A stretch of 64,000 nt of DNA, from NCBI GenBank assembly GCA_965153455.1, contig OZ234493.1:29254213-29318212 (forward strand). Direction: 5' to 3'. Source of the DNA: Sphagnum compactum. Taxonomy: Eukaryota > Bryophyta > Sphagnopsida > Sphagnales. This document shows, in pieces, positions 1-9,675 of this stretch. Position numbers and translations under genes: made by a program. Every line of letters begins with the position of its first letter. Positions within the stretch are counted from its first letter, which is position 1. The notes under the pieces are model-generated. The model saw only the letters and a list, made by a program, of their open reading frames with translations. It had not been told where the DNA came from and ran no database searches.

Positions 1-175
1 GTAAGTGTATTTGACAAATATTTACATTTGTCTTGTGTAAGTGTAGAAAATTATATACATGCCAGCAATGTAAGTGTAAAAAGTTTGAACATCTCAGTGT
101 AAACGATTTACACTTACATGAGATATATATATATATATATATATCACTATTGACACTTACATGCACAGCACTGAT
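1..175. repeat. Dispersed 'GTAAGTGTA' repeat with AT microsatellite
   Basis: The segment repeats TGTAAGTGTA and its complement TACACTTACA several times and contains an AT dinucleotide run at about 121-145. The stretch TATTTGACAAATATTTACA near its start recurs near 17240, and CTATTGACACTTACA near its end recurs there as CTATTGGCACTTACA. A third related stretch lies at 21368-21480. It is probably a non-autonomous element or repeat family whose left end lies outside the window. No coding capacity is visible. Confidence 0.5.
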
Positions 176-1395
176 GGTTACTATCTACCCAAATAATTAA
201 GTAAAGCACTTGGGTGACCACACGGTGAATATATGTGTGTGGATGTTTAATACATAACTAACCACTGTGGTTAGGAATGAAAACACAATGGAAAAATGTA
301 TTTCCTACGGAGACAGCATCCATCCTGCATGGTGCACCATAGGGGCTGATTCATTCTGGTCATGAGATATGGCTTAATGGTGCATTCACACTTGATGTTA
401 AGTCTGTGTTACATGAAAATCTAGGTGGCATCCTAGATGGCATGCAATGTTAAATGGGTGATAGCTCAATGTTAAGTGAACTTTAGCTTAACATAAAATC
501 TTCATGGTATGTGGGTTTAAGTTGTATATGACTAACATGATGATGTTAAGGGACTCAACACTAAAATCCCTAACACCAAGCGTGAACACACTTTTATTCA
601 ACAGGAATAAAATTATGTGTCACGCGTGTTACAAGGTAAACCTTATTATGTTGTTGTGTGTCAATACCCAAGGACTTGTATTATTTTTGGGAAAATTATT
701 TTTTGGCATGTTTTGGAACCTGAATAATATGATTTTAAGGCATGCAAAGGATTTTTTGGTGAAGAAAATGGCCCTAATTTGTCAGATTTTGAAAAAAAAT
801 AAATTTTGAGTCACCAGATTTCTACAACAGGTTCTAGTAGCAGGTAGACCAATTTTTTTTGAAAAGGATTCTTAAATTTTTTTATTTTCATATCTGGTCT
901 ATAGCCAAATATCTGGGCTAAATCATCTGGTGGATGATTGCCAGTTTGGCTACATCAGAAAATTAATTTAAAAAAAAAAAAAACCCTGCCAAGGAGGGTG
1001 AAGGGATGACAATGGATTTATTCATATCCTGCTACCAGAGGGCTATTAATACCCCAACTGACTATACAGTGAAAATGTGATTCCCACTCAACCATAGATT
1101 GCTGTATTTATAGAAGTAAAATTTGGGTACTCAAAATACAAATGCTGTTACTGAAACTTGAAGTTTGCAACTTAGAGTTTGCAAGGCTAGAGAATTTATT
1201 GGAAACCCAAGTTGATGTAAGTTATTAGGTCAGCAATTGTTGGTGGTGGTTGTCAAATGGTGTGATCTGCAACAACAACTCCTTGCCAAATAGCAATCTG
1301 CCAGACAATTGCGGCAAGTTAATAGTTTCATACCCATTCCTCTGGATCTGTTCAGTTGTGTAATATAGACAGACATTGCCAGGAGAGAGTTGTGG
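176..1395. other. Intergenic, AT-rich, no gene seen
   Basis: No credible gene was seen. The stretch contains one arm-like copy of the dispersed foldback family (786-985, listed separately). The short open frames have no recognisable domain. Confidence 0.6.
786..985 (+). repeat. Solo arm of dispersed foldback family (copy A)
   Basis: It contains TCATATCTGGTCTATAGCC, then CTAAATCATCTGGTGGATGA and TTGCCAGTTTGGCTACATCA, ending in an A run and CCCTGCC. The same order of motifs occurs at 22985-23205, 27395-27575 and 13880-14045 in this orientation, and inverted at 26545-26640, 27115-27290 and 33875-34045. The 27.1-27.6 kb locus has two such arms facing each other, so this copy is read as a single arm or fragment. 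Confidence 0.6.
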
Positions 1396-2107
1396 CCTTT
1401 GTCTAAGATTCAAGTTACAATGGACTGATTACATTGCAACTGTAAGTTTCACAATGGATCTCTTCACAAACAAAATTTTACCTTTCACAGAAAACTTATG
1501 CAGAAGGTATGGAGTAGTGCAGAACCGATTAATCAATACAAAATAATCATATACCCAAAACCCATCTGAGTTTTCTTACACCCAAGTTGGTTAAAAGATT
1601 TGAACAAATGTACAGAAGAAAACAAGTGTGCCCTTTGTCTAAAATTTAAGTTACAATGGATTACATCATTGAACTGTAAGTTTCACAATGGATCTCTTCC
1701 TTCACAAACAAAATTTATCCTTTCACAGAAAACATATGCAGGAGGTATGGAGTAGTGCAGCACCAATTAATCAATACAAAATCATCATATACCCTAAACC
1801 CATCTGAGAGTTATTACACCCAAGTTGTTAAAAACTTTGAGCAAATGTAACAGAAGAAAATGAGTGCGCCGTTTGTCTAAGATTTAAGTTACAATGGATT
1901 ACACTGAACTGTGTAAGTTTCACAATGGATCTCTTCCTTCACAAACAAAATTTATCCTTTCATCACAGAAAACATACCTTATGCAAAAGCTATGGAGTAG
2001 TGCAGAACAAATTAATCATATACAAATTAATCATATACCCAAAACCCATCTGAGAATTCTTACAACCCAAGTAGTTAAAAACTTTGAACAAATGTAACAG
2101 CAGAAAG
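1396..2107. repeat. Tandem repeat, 3 copies of about 237 bp
   Basis: Three successive copies start near 1396, 1632 and 1870 (offsets 236 and 238). Each copy runs through CTTTGTCTAA, AAGTTACAATGGA, GTTTCACAATGGATCTCTTC, CTTTCACAGAAAAC, TATGGAGTAGTGCAG and AAAACCCATCTGAG, with small indels. Copies 2 and 3 share an extra TTCCTTCAC that copy 1 lacks. An apparent reading frame at 1894-2097 lies wholly within copy 3 and is not regarded as a gene. Confidence 0.9.
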
Positions 2108-3807
2108 TCGAGTTATGCAATCATGAACTGATTGTTGGATCTGGTTGTAGAAAAAGCCAATAACTTTGCAATGATTTTGAAAAATAAAATAAAATTATGT
2201 CAGGTATTTTCTGGAAAACATTATAATATTTTTTTAATTGTTATTTTTTGATGTAAACAAAAGTTTTTTTTTGTGAGTGAAATAAGTTCTAAGTATTATT
2301 TCTATGCAGTGACTCTAGAGTTTCATCTTTTGCATTTTGAGGTGTGTGACTTTGTTAGTTTCAATAGTGTTGGACACCAATCTATCTAGTAATACACAAC
2401 ATTTAGCATTCCATGGGTGGTCTGAATTAGATGGCTTTTAAAATTTTTAAAAAAATGACCATGGTTTGGATCTGTTTGGACCTTCATGAAAATGCCCTTG
2501 AAAAGTTTCATTATTAACACAAAAGCAATAAGTTTTAATCTGACATTGTGTTGAAGTGTCTGAACTTGATTGAGAGGCACTGGGGCAACAGGACATGCAC
2601 CAGAACACCTTAAGGGGAGGGGGGGGCTGTGCATCATTACCAGGTATGATGCAACAAAACCTACTTACTACTACTCAGGAACTGGGAACTGAACTGGAAC
2701 ATAAATGACACAACTATTGCTTCAATACCAATCCTCACTCATTCAATGAAACATGACATTTGTGCATCCTACATATATACTACATACATTTGCTTCTTGT
2801 TTACCCAAAACTAAAAAGTTCCAGCCTAACTACTTTAGCCTCAGTCCTTGCAAATACAATACCTATGCTCTTTTTAGTTTTTACAATGCACATTTGTTTG
2901 GCAAATCCTACAGAACTGTAAACGGTGGTGTGGGTGGACACAAAAATTCTTCACTTGGCTTCTTCTGTCCCATAGATAACCATGCTGGTTAGTATAGTTC
3001 TAGGTTTCAGTGTTTTACTTACCTTTTACTTATTTTCTTAAAAAATCATTTATACTGTAAAATAAAGAAAGTTCACCAAGGCCTATACCTTTCTTTTAAT
3101 CACCTCCTTTGCCACTTACCTGGCCAGAGTAACCAGCACCCACCAGTGCACCAGTTGGTTGTTCTGTCCATAGGATGGGCCGTGTTTCTTCATCTGGTTA
3201 TTTTATGACCTTTATGCAAATATTTCACTTTGAACTTTATATTTTTGAAATTCTTTTAATGCAATAATGCAACATTGCAATATGTTTCAAACTTGTATTT
3301 TTAACGAAAATTTCAACAAAGTATTATTACAATGTTCACATTCAAAGCATGTAAACATAATACAAACATGAGGTTATAATTGCAATAAGACAAAACTTTT
3401 ATGTATTGATGCAAATATCACATATATTAAAACTTTTTAAAAAGTCCAAAAAATGGAAAACATGAATTCCATGCCATTGTTTATGCCAAAGAGACACCTC
3501 AGTAAGATATACATGCTACTTTCTAACCTCAAAAGATCCCATTCTAAAACTACTTTCATTAGCCACCATGTCATGTGTTCATCAATAAGGTCTTGTTGTT
3601 GTAACCACCTTAATATCATGTTGACGAGTGTAAAGTTGATAGTGATACAATTGGAGTTGATTGGCATTGGTTTCAAATTGAAATTTCATAATTATTCACA
3701 ATTTACATCAATCAAATGATACACATTAATATACAAGTTTGAAAAATGTAAACCAAACCCAAAAACAATTACATGGGTATGAACATATATTGTCCATTGA
3801 ACTTCAA
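2108..3807. other. Intergenic, no gene seen
   Basis: The stretch is AT-rich. At about 3136-3165 it carries CCAGCACCCACCAGTGCACC, a string that recurs near 7628 in a putative foldback element. The frames at 3437-3719 overlap on both strands and show no domain. Confidence 0.6.
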
Positions 3808-4790
3808 AAAAAAATTTAAAATTGAACATAGGAAATAAAGGAAATAGAAAAACAAACTTCATCTTTTGGAATTTTAAAGATTAGAAAAAATGGAAAATAG
3901 GGAAGAAAAATAAAATTAGGACAAACATAAGAAAAAAACAAAAAAATTAATTCTATTAACAAAAAAAAGAAAAAAATTGGAAAAATAGGGCAAAAAACCC
4001 AAAAAAATCTTTTTATTTTCAAGAAAACAAAAAAAAGGAAAACAAAGCAATTTAAAGGAAATGAACACTATAATTTTTCTTCTGGAATTTAATAAAGCAA
4101 GAAAAAAATCTTCAAGAAAAATAGAAAAAAAAAAACTTCTTCTGGAATTTAGAAAATAGAATAACTAGAATTTTTTTTAAAAAAAATTAAAAAAAAATTG
4201 TGTTCCTCTAATGTCTTTTCTTTTCATCTTTTGTCTTTTATTAAATTTTCATTTCCTTTTGTTTTATTCTTCAATTTTCTCTTTGTTTTCTTACTTTTTC
4301 TTTTCGCTTGTGCTCTAGTTTCACAAACCAAAACAAAAAAAAGACAAGGAAAAGGGTAGAAGCATACTTGGCATGATGTGCAAAACTAATGATGATGCAA
4401 CAAGCAATGACAATAGGTGCAACGATGTGATGAAAAAAATGCTTGAAAAAAGAGAAGAAAAGAAAAGAAAATGAAGAAGTCATAACAATAGAGGAGAAGA
4501 AAGAAAGAAAAGATGAAAAAAAACTAAAATAACAACAAAAAAGAAAGAAAAAAATAATAAGAAGAAGAATCCATAGCAACAATAAAAAGAAGAAAAATAA
4601 AATAATAACAATGAAAAAAAGAAAAAAATGATGAAGAAAAGCTACAACAACAAAGGAAGAGAACAAAAACAAAAAAAAAGAACAAAAGAGAAGAAGAAAA
4701 AGGAAGAAGACTAAGGTGGAAGAGAAGAAGAAGAAAGAAAGAACAAAAGAGCCGAAGAAATAGGAAAAGAGAAAAAGAAAGATGGGAACT
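3808..4790. repeat. Low-complexity polypurine/polypyrimidine block
   Basis: The first part (about 3808-4200) is almost all A with scattered G. A short T/C-rich segment follows (about 4201-4320), then a GAA/AAG-rich purine run to about 4790. The Phe/Leu-rich open frames on the minus strand are by-products of this composition (complement TTT/TTC/CTT) and are not genes. Confidence 0.8.
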
Positions 4791-5046
4791 TTTGAAATCT
4801 AAGGGAAGGGTGAGCCAATGGGGAACAAAAAAGAAAAACCCGATCTCAATGTTTGGTCTGGTTTAGGTTAAATAGTTTGGGTTCATCCCAAAATGGCCAA
4901 AATAACCTCATTCACAGCTGGTGCATTGGGGTGCTGGGTCATAGCAAGCCATGATTTGGCTAAAATGAGCTCAAGTTTTGTGAAATTTTGCATTGGAAAT
5001 CAAATGCATATATGGACCTTTGTGAAGTGGGATTTCAAACAAAATA
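4791..5046. other. Intergenic, no feature seen
   Basis: This is unique-looking AT-rich DNA between the purine block and a hairpin. No gene or repeat was recognised. Confidence 0.4.
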
Positions 5047-5104
5047 CATGGTAAGTAAAGCCCTTGGCCATGGGCTTTAAGCCCATAGCCAAGGGTTTAC
5101 CATG
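5047..5104. repeat. 58-bp imperfect palindrome (long hairpin)
   Basis: CATGGTAA at the left end pairs with TTACCATG at the right end. The central CCCTTGGCCATGGGCTT pairs with AAGCCCATAGCCAAGGG with one mismatch and practically no loop. It is far more stable than the surrounding AT-rich DNA. It may be the core of a small foldback element. No neighbouring gene suggests a regulatory role. Confidence 0.85.
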
Positions 5105-5294
5105 CTTAAAGACATTGTTGAAATTTTATTAATTTTTTTTTTTCCCCTGTGACAATTGACCGATATCATGAGAAAAATGAAAATAAAATACAGGTGGGTG
5201 TTTTGAAATGCTTGCTCTTCATGGAGGAAAACTTATGCATGATAATGTGCCCTCCATCTACACTCCAAAATTTCATCAAGGTCTCTATGAAAAA

Positions 5295-5313
5295 GTTTAG
5301 GGTTTAGGGTTTG
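5295..5313 (+). repeat. Interstitial telomere-like repeat (TTTAGGG)
   Basis: The sequence reads GTTTAGGGTTTAGGGTTTG, that is 2.5 units of the plant-type telomere repeat. Similar patches occur at 24427-24454 (complement) and 33745-33762. Confidence 0.7.
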
Positions 5314-5682
5314 TGCTACTCATATAAAATCTGTGGATTTTCAATGGTGGAATGAATGCAGCCATTATTTTGGGTGCCATATTTTCACACAAAAATGCAA
5401 AATAAAAAAGACATATAGTCCACTGCATATTCTCTCTTTTTGGGAGGAGGAAAAATTGTCAAAATTTGAGATTTTTTGGGGAAAAATATATATTCATCAC
5501 ATTTCTAATTGGGTTTTAGAGGGGGTTTGTGAGGGCGGGCATTTTTTGTACTAGCTTTTTAACTTTGGGAATAGGTTGTAGAAACTAATCACCATTTTAT
5601 GCTACATCCCTTGAAGCGGAATGCTCAAGTATGAGACAAGATTAGAAATTTGAAAGAAAAGCACTGGTGAAATCTAGTGTTC

Positions 5683-5765
5683 AGTGAGCTCGACTTGGAG
5701 TTGCCAATGCAATGGTTTGTCATGTTGGGTCTACTGTTGTGTTTCAAGAAAATAAAATAATATTA
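5683..5765 (+). mobile_element. Diverged 3' part of a SINE-like element
   Basis: GTGAGCTCGACTTGGAG is followed by ATGGTTTGTCATG, then GGTCTACTGTTGTGTTT and an A-rich tail that passes into AAT repeats. It matches the 3' part of the SINE-like element at 15999-16203 (ATGAGCTTGACTTGG, ACGGTTTGTCAGG, GGTCTGCTGTTGTGTTT, A-tail). The tRNA-like head is not recognisable here, so this is a truncated or strongly diverged copy. Confidence 0.55.
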
Positions 5766-6298
5766 ATATTAATATTAATAATATTAATAAGTGGTGAATT
5801 TTTTTTCAAAAATTTTGGATTTTTCATGTATAAGAAACAGGGAATAATTATTGTTACAGAAATTGATATTATTTTTCACATGTGTGCAAAATTTTGCACC
5901 AGAAAAAAGGGCTGGTTGATTCAGCTGAAGCTTTTCTCAATCTTTTCCTCAATGGCTTTTGTACCTAATTCAACATAGAATTCTAACAGATCTTGAGTAA
6001 AGGAAATAGGCTTCAAAAGTTGACAAAATCTCCCAAAAGTTCTGAAAATTGGCTGATAAAGTTGCTGTTTGTTTTGAAGTTGATGCATATACTCCGACCA
6101 ACTGGGGGCACTATCAGGTTTAGGGTTTTTGCAATGGTTTGGCTCAGTCTACTTTCCTTAAGTATAAACAATGTCATGGAAATTTGTGATCCTAAGACTG
6201 CATCTTTTGTTTTGGCACAACACTCTGAAAAGCAAAAAAAAAATCATTTTATTCTAAATATCTTTTATCAACACAAAGCGTAAAACTTAAGAAAATTT
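5766..6298. other. Intergenic, no gene seen
   Basis: The stretch is AT-rich, starting with AATATT repeats. The open frames here show no recognisable domain. Confidence 0.5.
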
Positions 6299-6543
6299 CA
6301 AAGTTCACAGTTTCATATCTCAAAGCTTGCAACCATTGCAACAAAAGGTGTCCCTATACGTCAAGTGTTTTCACTGGATTTTGAGTGAATTCAGTTGTCT
6401 CATTGAACAGGCTTTAACTTTTCAAAGTTCACAACTTTGTATTTCAAAGCTTGCAAATCATTGCAACAAAAGGTGTCTTTATATGTCAAATGCTTTTTCA
6501 CTGGATTTTGAGTGAATTCATTCATCCCATTGAAAGAGGCTTA
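6299..6543. repeat. Tandem duplication, 2 copies of about 124 bp
   Basis: The unit starts CAAAGTTCACA at 6299 and again at 6423. It runs through CAAAGCTTGCAA, CATTGCAACAAAAGGTGTC and CACTGGATTTTGAGTGAATTC to CATTGAA..AGGCTT. The copies differ by scattered substitutions and short indels. The open frame at 6327-6515 spans the two copies and is not treated as a gene. Confidence 0.9.
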
Positions 6544-7191
6544 GTGAAAAAACAATGAATTCATTAATCCATCAAACGAGGACTAACGAATTACACCCCC
6601 ACAAGCTTTTTTGACTTGGCTTTTCAACATTCTTCCATATCACATAGAAAGATGCAGGCAACTCCAGCTATGGACTCTAGTTGAGGTGGTATCAATATTT
6701 ATTCCATCTGAATTTAGTGTTAATGTTTGCTCCTCACTCCTCCATTGCAATAAATAGTGGATAGTATATACATTGAGAGAGCATACACATGTCACAAGTG
6801 GGCCAATAATTATGATTGGTCAATTAATTTGTAATTAAGGTGTGGCCAATCACTTGTGCCAACCAGACCGAAAACACTCATTTTCTTTTTGCCCATCTTT
6901 TGAAACTCTCCTCGGGCACAAGTTTACTAGAGTAAACCCGAGGTTAGACCCATCTTCACACCACCGTGACATTTAACCGATCCAAACAAAGTTCGATGTT
7001 AAAATGCCCCATTTTACTGTTATCATCAGTGGAGATGCTCTAACACTGAAAAAAAAATTACCCCAATAAACGAATGTAGAACTTTTGGAAAAAGGTCTTC
7101 ACATTTTCACAAAGCACAACAATTTGAAACATAATTTTCAAGGTTAAATTTTAGCCTTGAAGAAGCCTCACTCAAGATGGTGAAAGCTACA
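6544..7191. other. Intergenic, no gene seen
   Basis: No repeat or gene was recognised. The stretch lies between a tandem duplication and a MITE-like element. Confidence 0.45.
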
Positions 7192-7386
7192 AGTGTAGGT
7201 GTTGGTTCACCCTCATTGGGGGCTCACCCATCAGCAAAGGCCTCTTACTCACTATATTTCAACCCATGAAACCTTACATTTGACCCTCAGAGAGACCCTC
7301 TCCTTTAGTGTAAGGATGGGGAACCTACCTTCTCGGTTGCCCTCAAAATTTAGGGTTTTTAACCATGGTTAACCAGCACCTACACT
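7192..7386. mobile_element. MITE-like element with about 15-20 bp inverted ends
   Basis: The left end AGTGTAGGTGTTGGTTCACC is the approximate inverse of the right end GGTTAACCAGCACCTACACT. The 195 bp between have no coding capacity. I could not find a convincing target-site duplication (ACA and GAT flank the ends). The motif CCAGCACC(C/T)AC is shared with 3136-3165 and with the ends of the 7608-8190 structure, so these may be one family. Confidence 0.5.
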
Positions 7387-7607
7387 GATATGGTAAAAGC
7401 TCAAAGCTTTTTCGGGTTGCTTCCAATTATTATACGTGTCCTTTTAGAAGACTAAATTACCAGTCTCGGACTCTATATACCCGACCGACACTCTCGTTAC
7501 AAGCAGACCCCCCAAATTTTGGGGGTTTCTAGTTTCTACCATGGTAGTAGTAGTACCAGTGTGGTGGGTGTGGTTCAGGGTGTGGCCTAAGCAAGGAATA
7601 CTCATGA

Positions 7608-8190
7608 TCCTTCTCTCGGGCCACCACTGAACCAGCACCCACCAGCGCACCATCCACTGGATGTCCGTTATTACTCAGTTGTGGATGAACCTCAACTGAG
7701 TTAATTAATATTTAGTTTCATCTTGGTAACAAATTCTGTAGGAAAAAGGTCTCATATATTTATAGGCAGATAGGTAGGAAAATAGACAACTTCTAGGTAA
7801 GTAAATGGTTTATACATAGCTAAGGACTGTTTTTATTACCTACCTACTAACAACTTACTTGTGGGTTGTTAGTAGGTAGGTAAACAAAAAAAGTAACTGA
7901 GCTAACCACCATGGTTAGCTAGGGAACTGGCTACTAATAACCTGCTTGTGGGTTGTTAGTAGGTAGGTTTTTAAAAAAAAAAGTAACTGAGCTAACCACC
8001 TTGGTTAGCTAGGGAACTGGCTACTAACAACCTGCTTGTGGGTTGTTAGTAGGTAGGTTAAAAAAAAAGTAACTGAGCTAATCACCATGGTTAGCTAGGG
8101 AACTGGAACCCAACAGAAAACTGTTACCATTCATCTCCTTCATGGTGTGTTAGTGGGTGCTGGTTCATTTGTGGCCCTTCTCTCCCACCC
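7608..8190. mobile_element. Putative foldback element enclosing tandem hairpins
   Basis: The left end (about 7608-7650: CTTCTCTCGGGCCACCACTG then AACCAGCACCCACCAGCGCA) is repeated inverted at the right end (about 8140-8190: TGGGTGCTGGTTCA then TTGTGGCCCTTCTCTC). Between the ends lies a three-copy tandem array of a hairpin-forming unit. The architecture resembles foldback transposons, but I see no target duplication or transposase. It could also be two copies of one small repeat in opposite orientation. Confidence 0.45.
7838..8106. repeat. Tandem array of about 98-bp double-hairpin units
   Basis: Three copies start near 7838, 7931 and 8029. Each carries two perfect or near-perfect palindromes: CTAACCACCATGGTTAG, and CTACTAACAACC pairing with GGTTGTTAGTAG across a short loop. 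An A run of variable length separates them. Each unit could fold into a double stem-loop on either strand. Confidence 0.85.
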
Positions 8191-8768
8191 AGGCACAAGA
8201 TGTCTTCTTGAAAGATATAATGGAAGTTGGGATGGGACATAGTGAAAAGCCAAAAGGGCCAAGCCAAGCCAATGCTGCTGCAGATTCATTCCTTCCTGTC
8301 TTCAAGATGCTGCTGCTGAGCTGCAGATGATATGCAGAGCAAGCAGCTGATGATGATGGATTGAGTTTGTTTTTGTAGTACACAACTTACACAAAAGATC
8401 AATCAAATGATTGTTGACTCTGGCCCCCCATCAAAGACAAATTCCTTCCCCTCAAAGAGAGTGAGTCAATAACTGGCTAAGTTTGTGTTGTTGCTCCATT
8501 TGATTTCAGATTTGAATTATATCATCCAAAGAGGCTCCTTTTTTGATGTTGTTGTTAAATTGCATGATTCCAAATAACTTTTGAAATTCCATTCAAAGGA
8601 AAAGTGCTCTTTCAGCTGGCAGTTATTTGCCATCAAATAGTTTCTGTTCATCACACGGACTATGACAAAATAATATTATTACAATGCCGTATGCAATGAC
8701 AGCACTGTGGACATATCCCAAGTCTCCAGATTATGTGCAACTGACAAAGTCGGTCTTGTGGAGAGACC
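8191..8768. other. Intergenic, no gene seen
   Basis: A small open frame on the minus strand (8165-8383) has no known domain and overlaps the right end of the foldback structure. Nothing else was recognised. Confidence 0.45.
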
Positions 8769-9675
8769 CCTTTCCTTACGTGATATGCCTCTTGTGACAT
8801 GAGGGGCTTTTGGAACTTGATGTTCCTCTTGTGGTTTGCCCTCTTAGGTGATTCATTTGTCTTCTTGGATGTGGGTCTTTTCATTTTGTTCCTTGTATTC
8901 CCCCTTATTTGGGTGCTTTGGTTTATTTATAAAGTGGCAGGGTTTCATCACCTTTCCTTATTTGATATGCTTCTTGCAACAGGAGAGGGTTTGGGAACTT
9001 GATGTTCCCTTTGTGGTTTGCCTTCTTAGGTGGTTCGTTTGTCTTCTTGGACGTGGGTCCTTTCATTTTGTTCCTTGTATTCCTCCTTTCTTGGGTGCTT
9101 TGGTTTATTTATAAGTGGCAGGGTTTCATCACTTTTCCTTATTTGATATGCTTCTTGCGACAGGAGAGGTTTTGGGAACTTGATGTTCCCTTTGTGGTTT
9201 GCCCTCTTAGGTGGTTCGTTTGTCTTCTTGGATGTGGGTCCTTTCATTTTGTTCCTTGTATTCTTCCTTTCTTGGGTGCTTTGGTTTATTTATAAGTGGT
9301 AGGGTTTCATAACCTTTCCTTATTTGATATGCTTCTTGCGACAGGAGAGGGTTTGGGAACTTGATGTTCCCCTTGTGGTTTGCCTTCTTAGGTGGTTCAT
9401 TTGTCTTCTTGGACGTGGGTCCTTTCATGTTGTTCCTTGTATTCCTCCTTTCTTGGGTGCTTTGGTTTATTTATAAGTGGCAGGGTTTCATCACCTTTCC
9501 TTATTTGATATGCTTCTTGCGACAGGAGAAGGTTCGGGAACTTGACGTTCCCCTTGTGGTTTGCCCTCTTAGGTGGTTCATTTGTCTTTTTGGAGGTGGG
9601 TCCTTCCATTTTGTTCCTCGTTTTCCCTTTGTTTGGGTGCTTTTGTTAATTTATGGTTGACAATGTTTCATCAAG
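8769..9675. repeat. Tandem array, 5 copies of a 181-bp unit
   Basis: The unit boundary GGAACTTGATGTTCC occurs near 8812, 8994, 9175, 9356 and 9537 (spacing 182, 181, 181, 181). Each unit contains TTGTGGTTTGCC, TTAGGTGGTTC, TTTGTCTTCTTGGA, TTGTTCCTTGTATTC, TTGGGTGCTTTGGTTTATTT and TTTCCTTATTTGATATGC. The first and last copies are partial and more diverged. Both strands are open over 200-300 bases in several frames. Because 181 is not a multiple of three, these frames shift between copies and are not a conserved protein repeat. Confidence 0.95.

Noticed and set aside
4271-4672. 133-codon Phe-rich frame on minus
   Set aside because: It is purely the complement of a GAA/AAA-rich tract.
9026-9660. 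Overlapping open frames on both strands of the 181-bp array, with hydrophobic Phe/Leu/Trp-rich peptides on plus and Lys/Pro-rich peptides on minus
   Set aside because: The unit is not a multiple of three, so the same peptide reappears in shifting frames. Both strands are open only because stops are rare in this unit. This is a DNA repeat, not a protein family.
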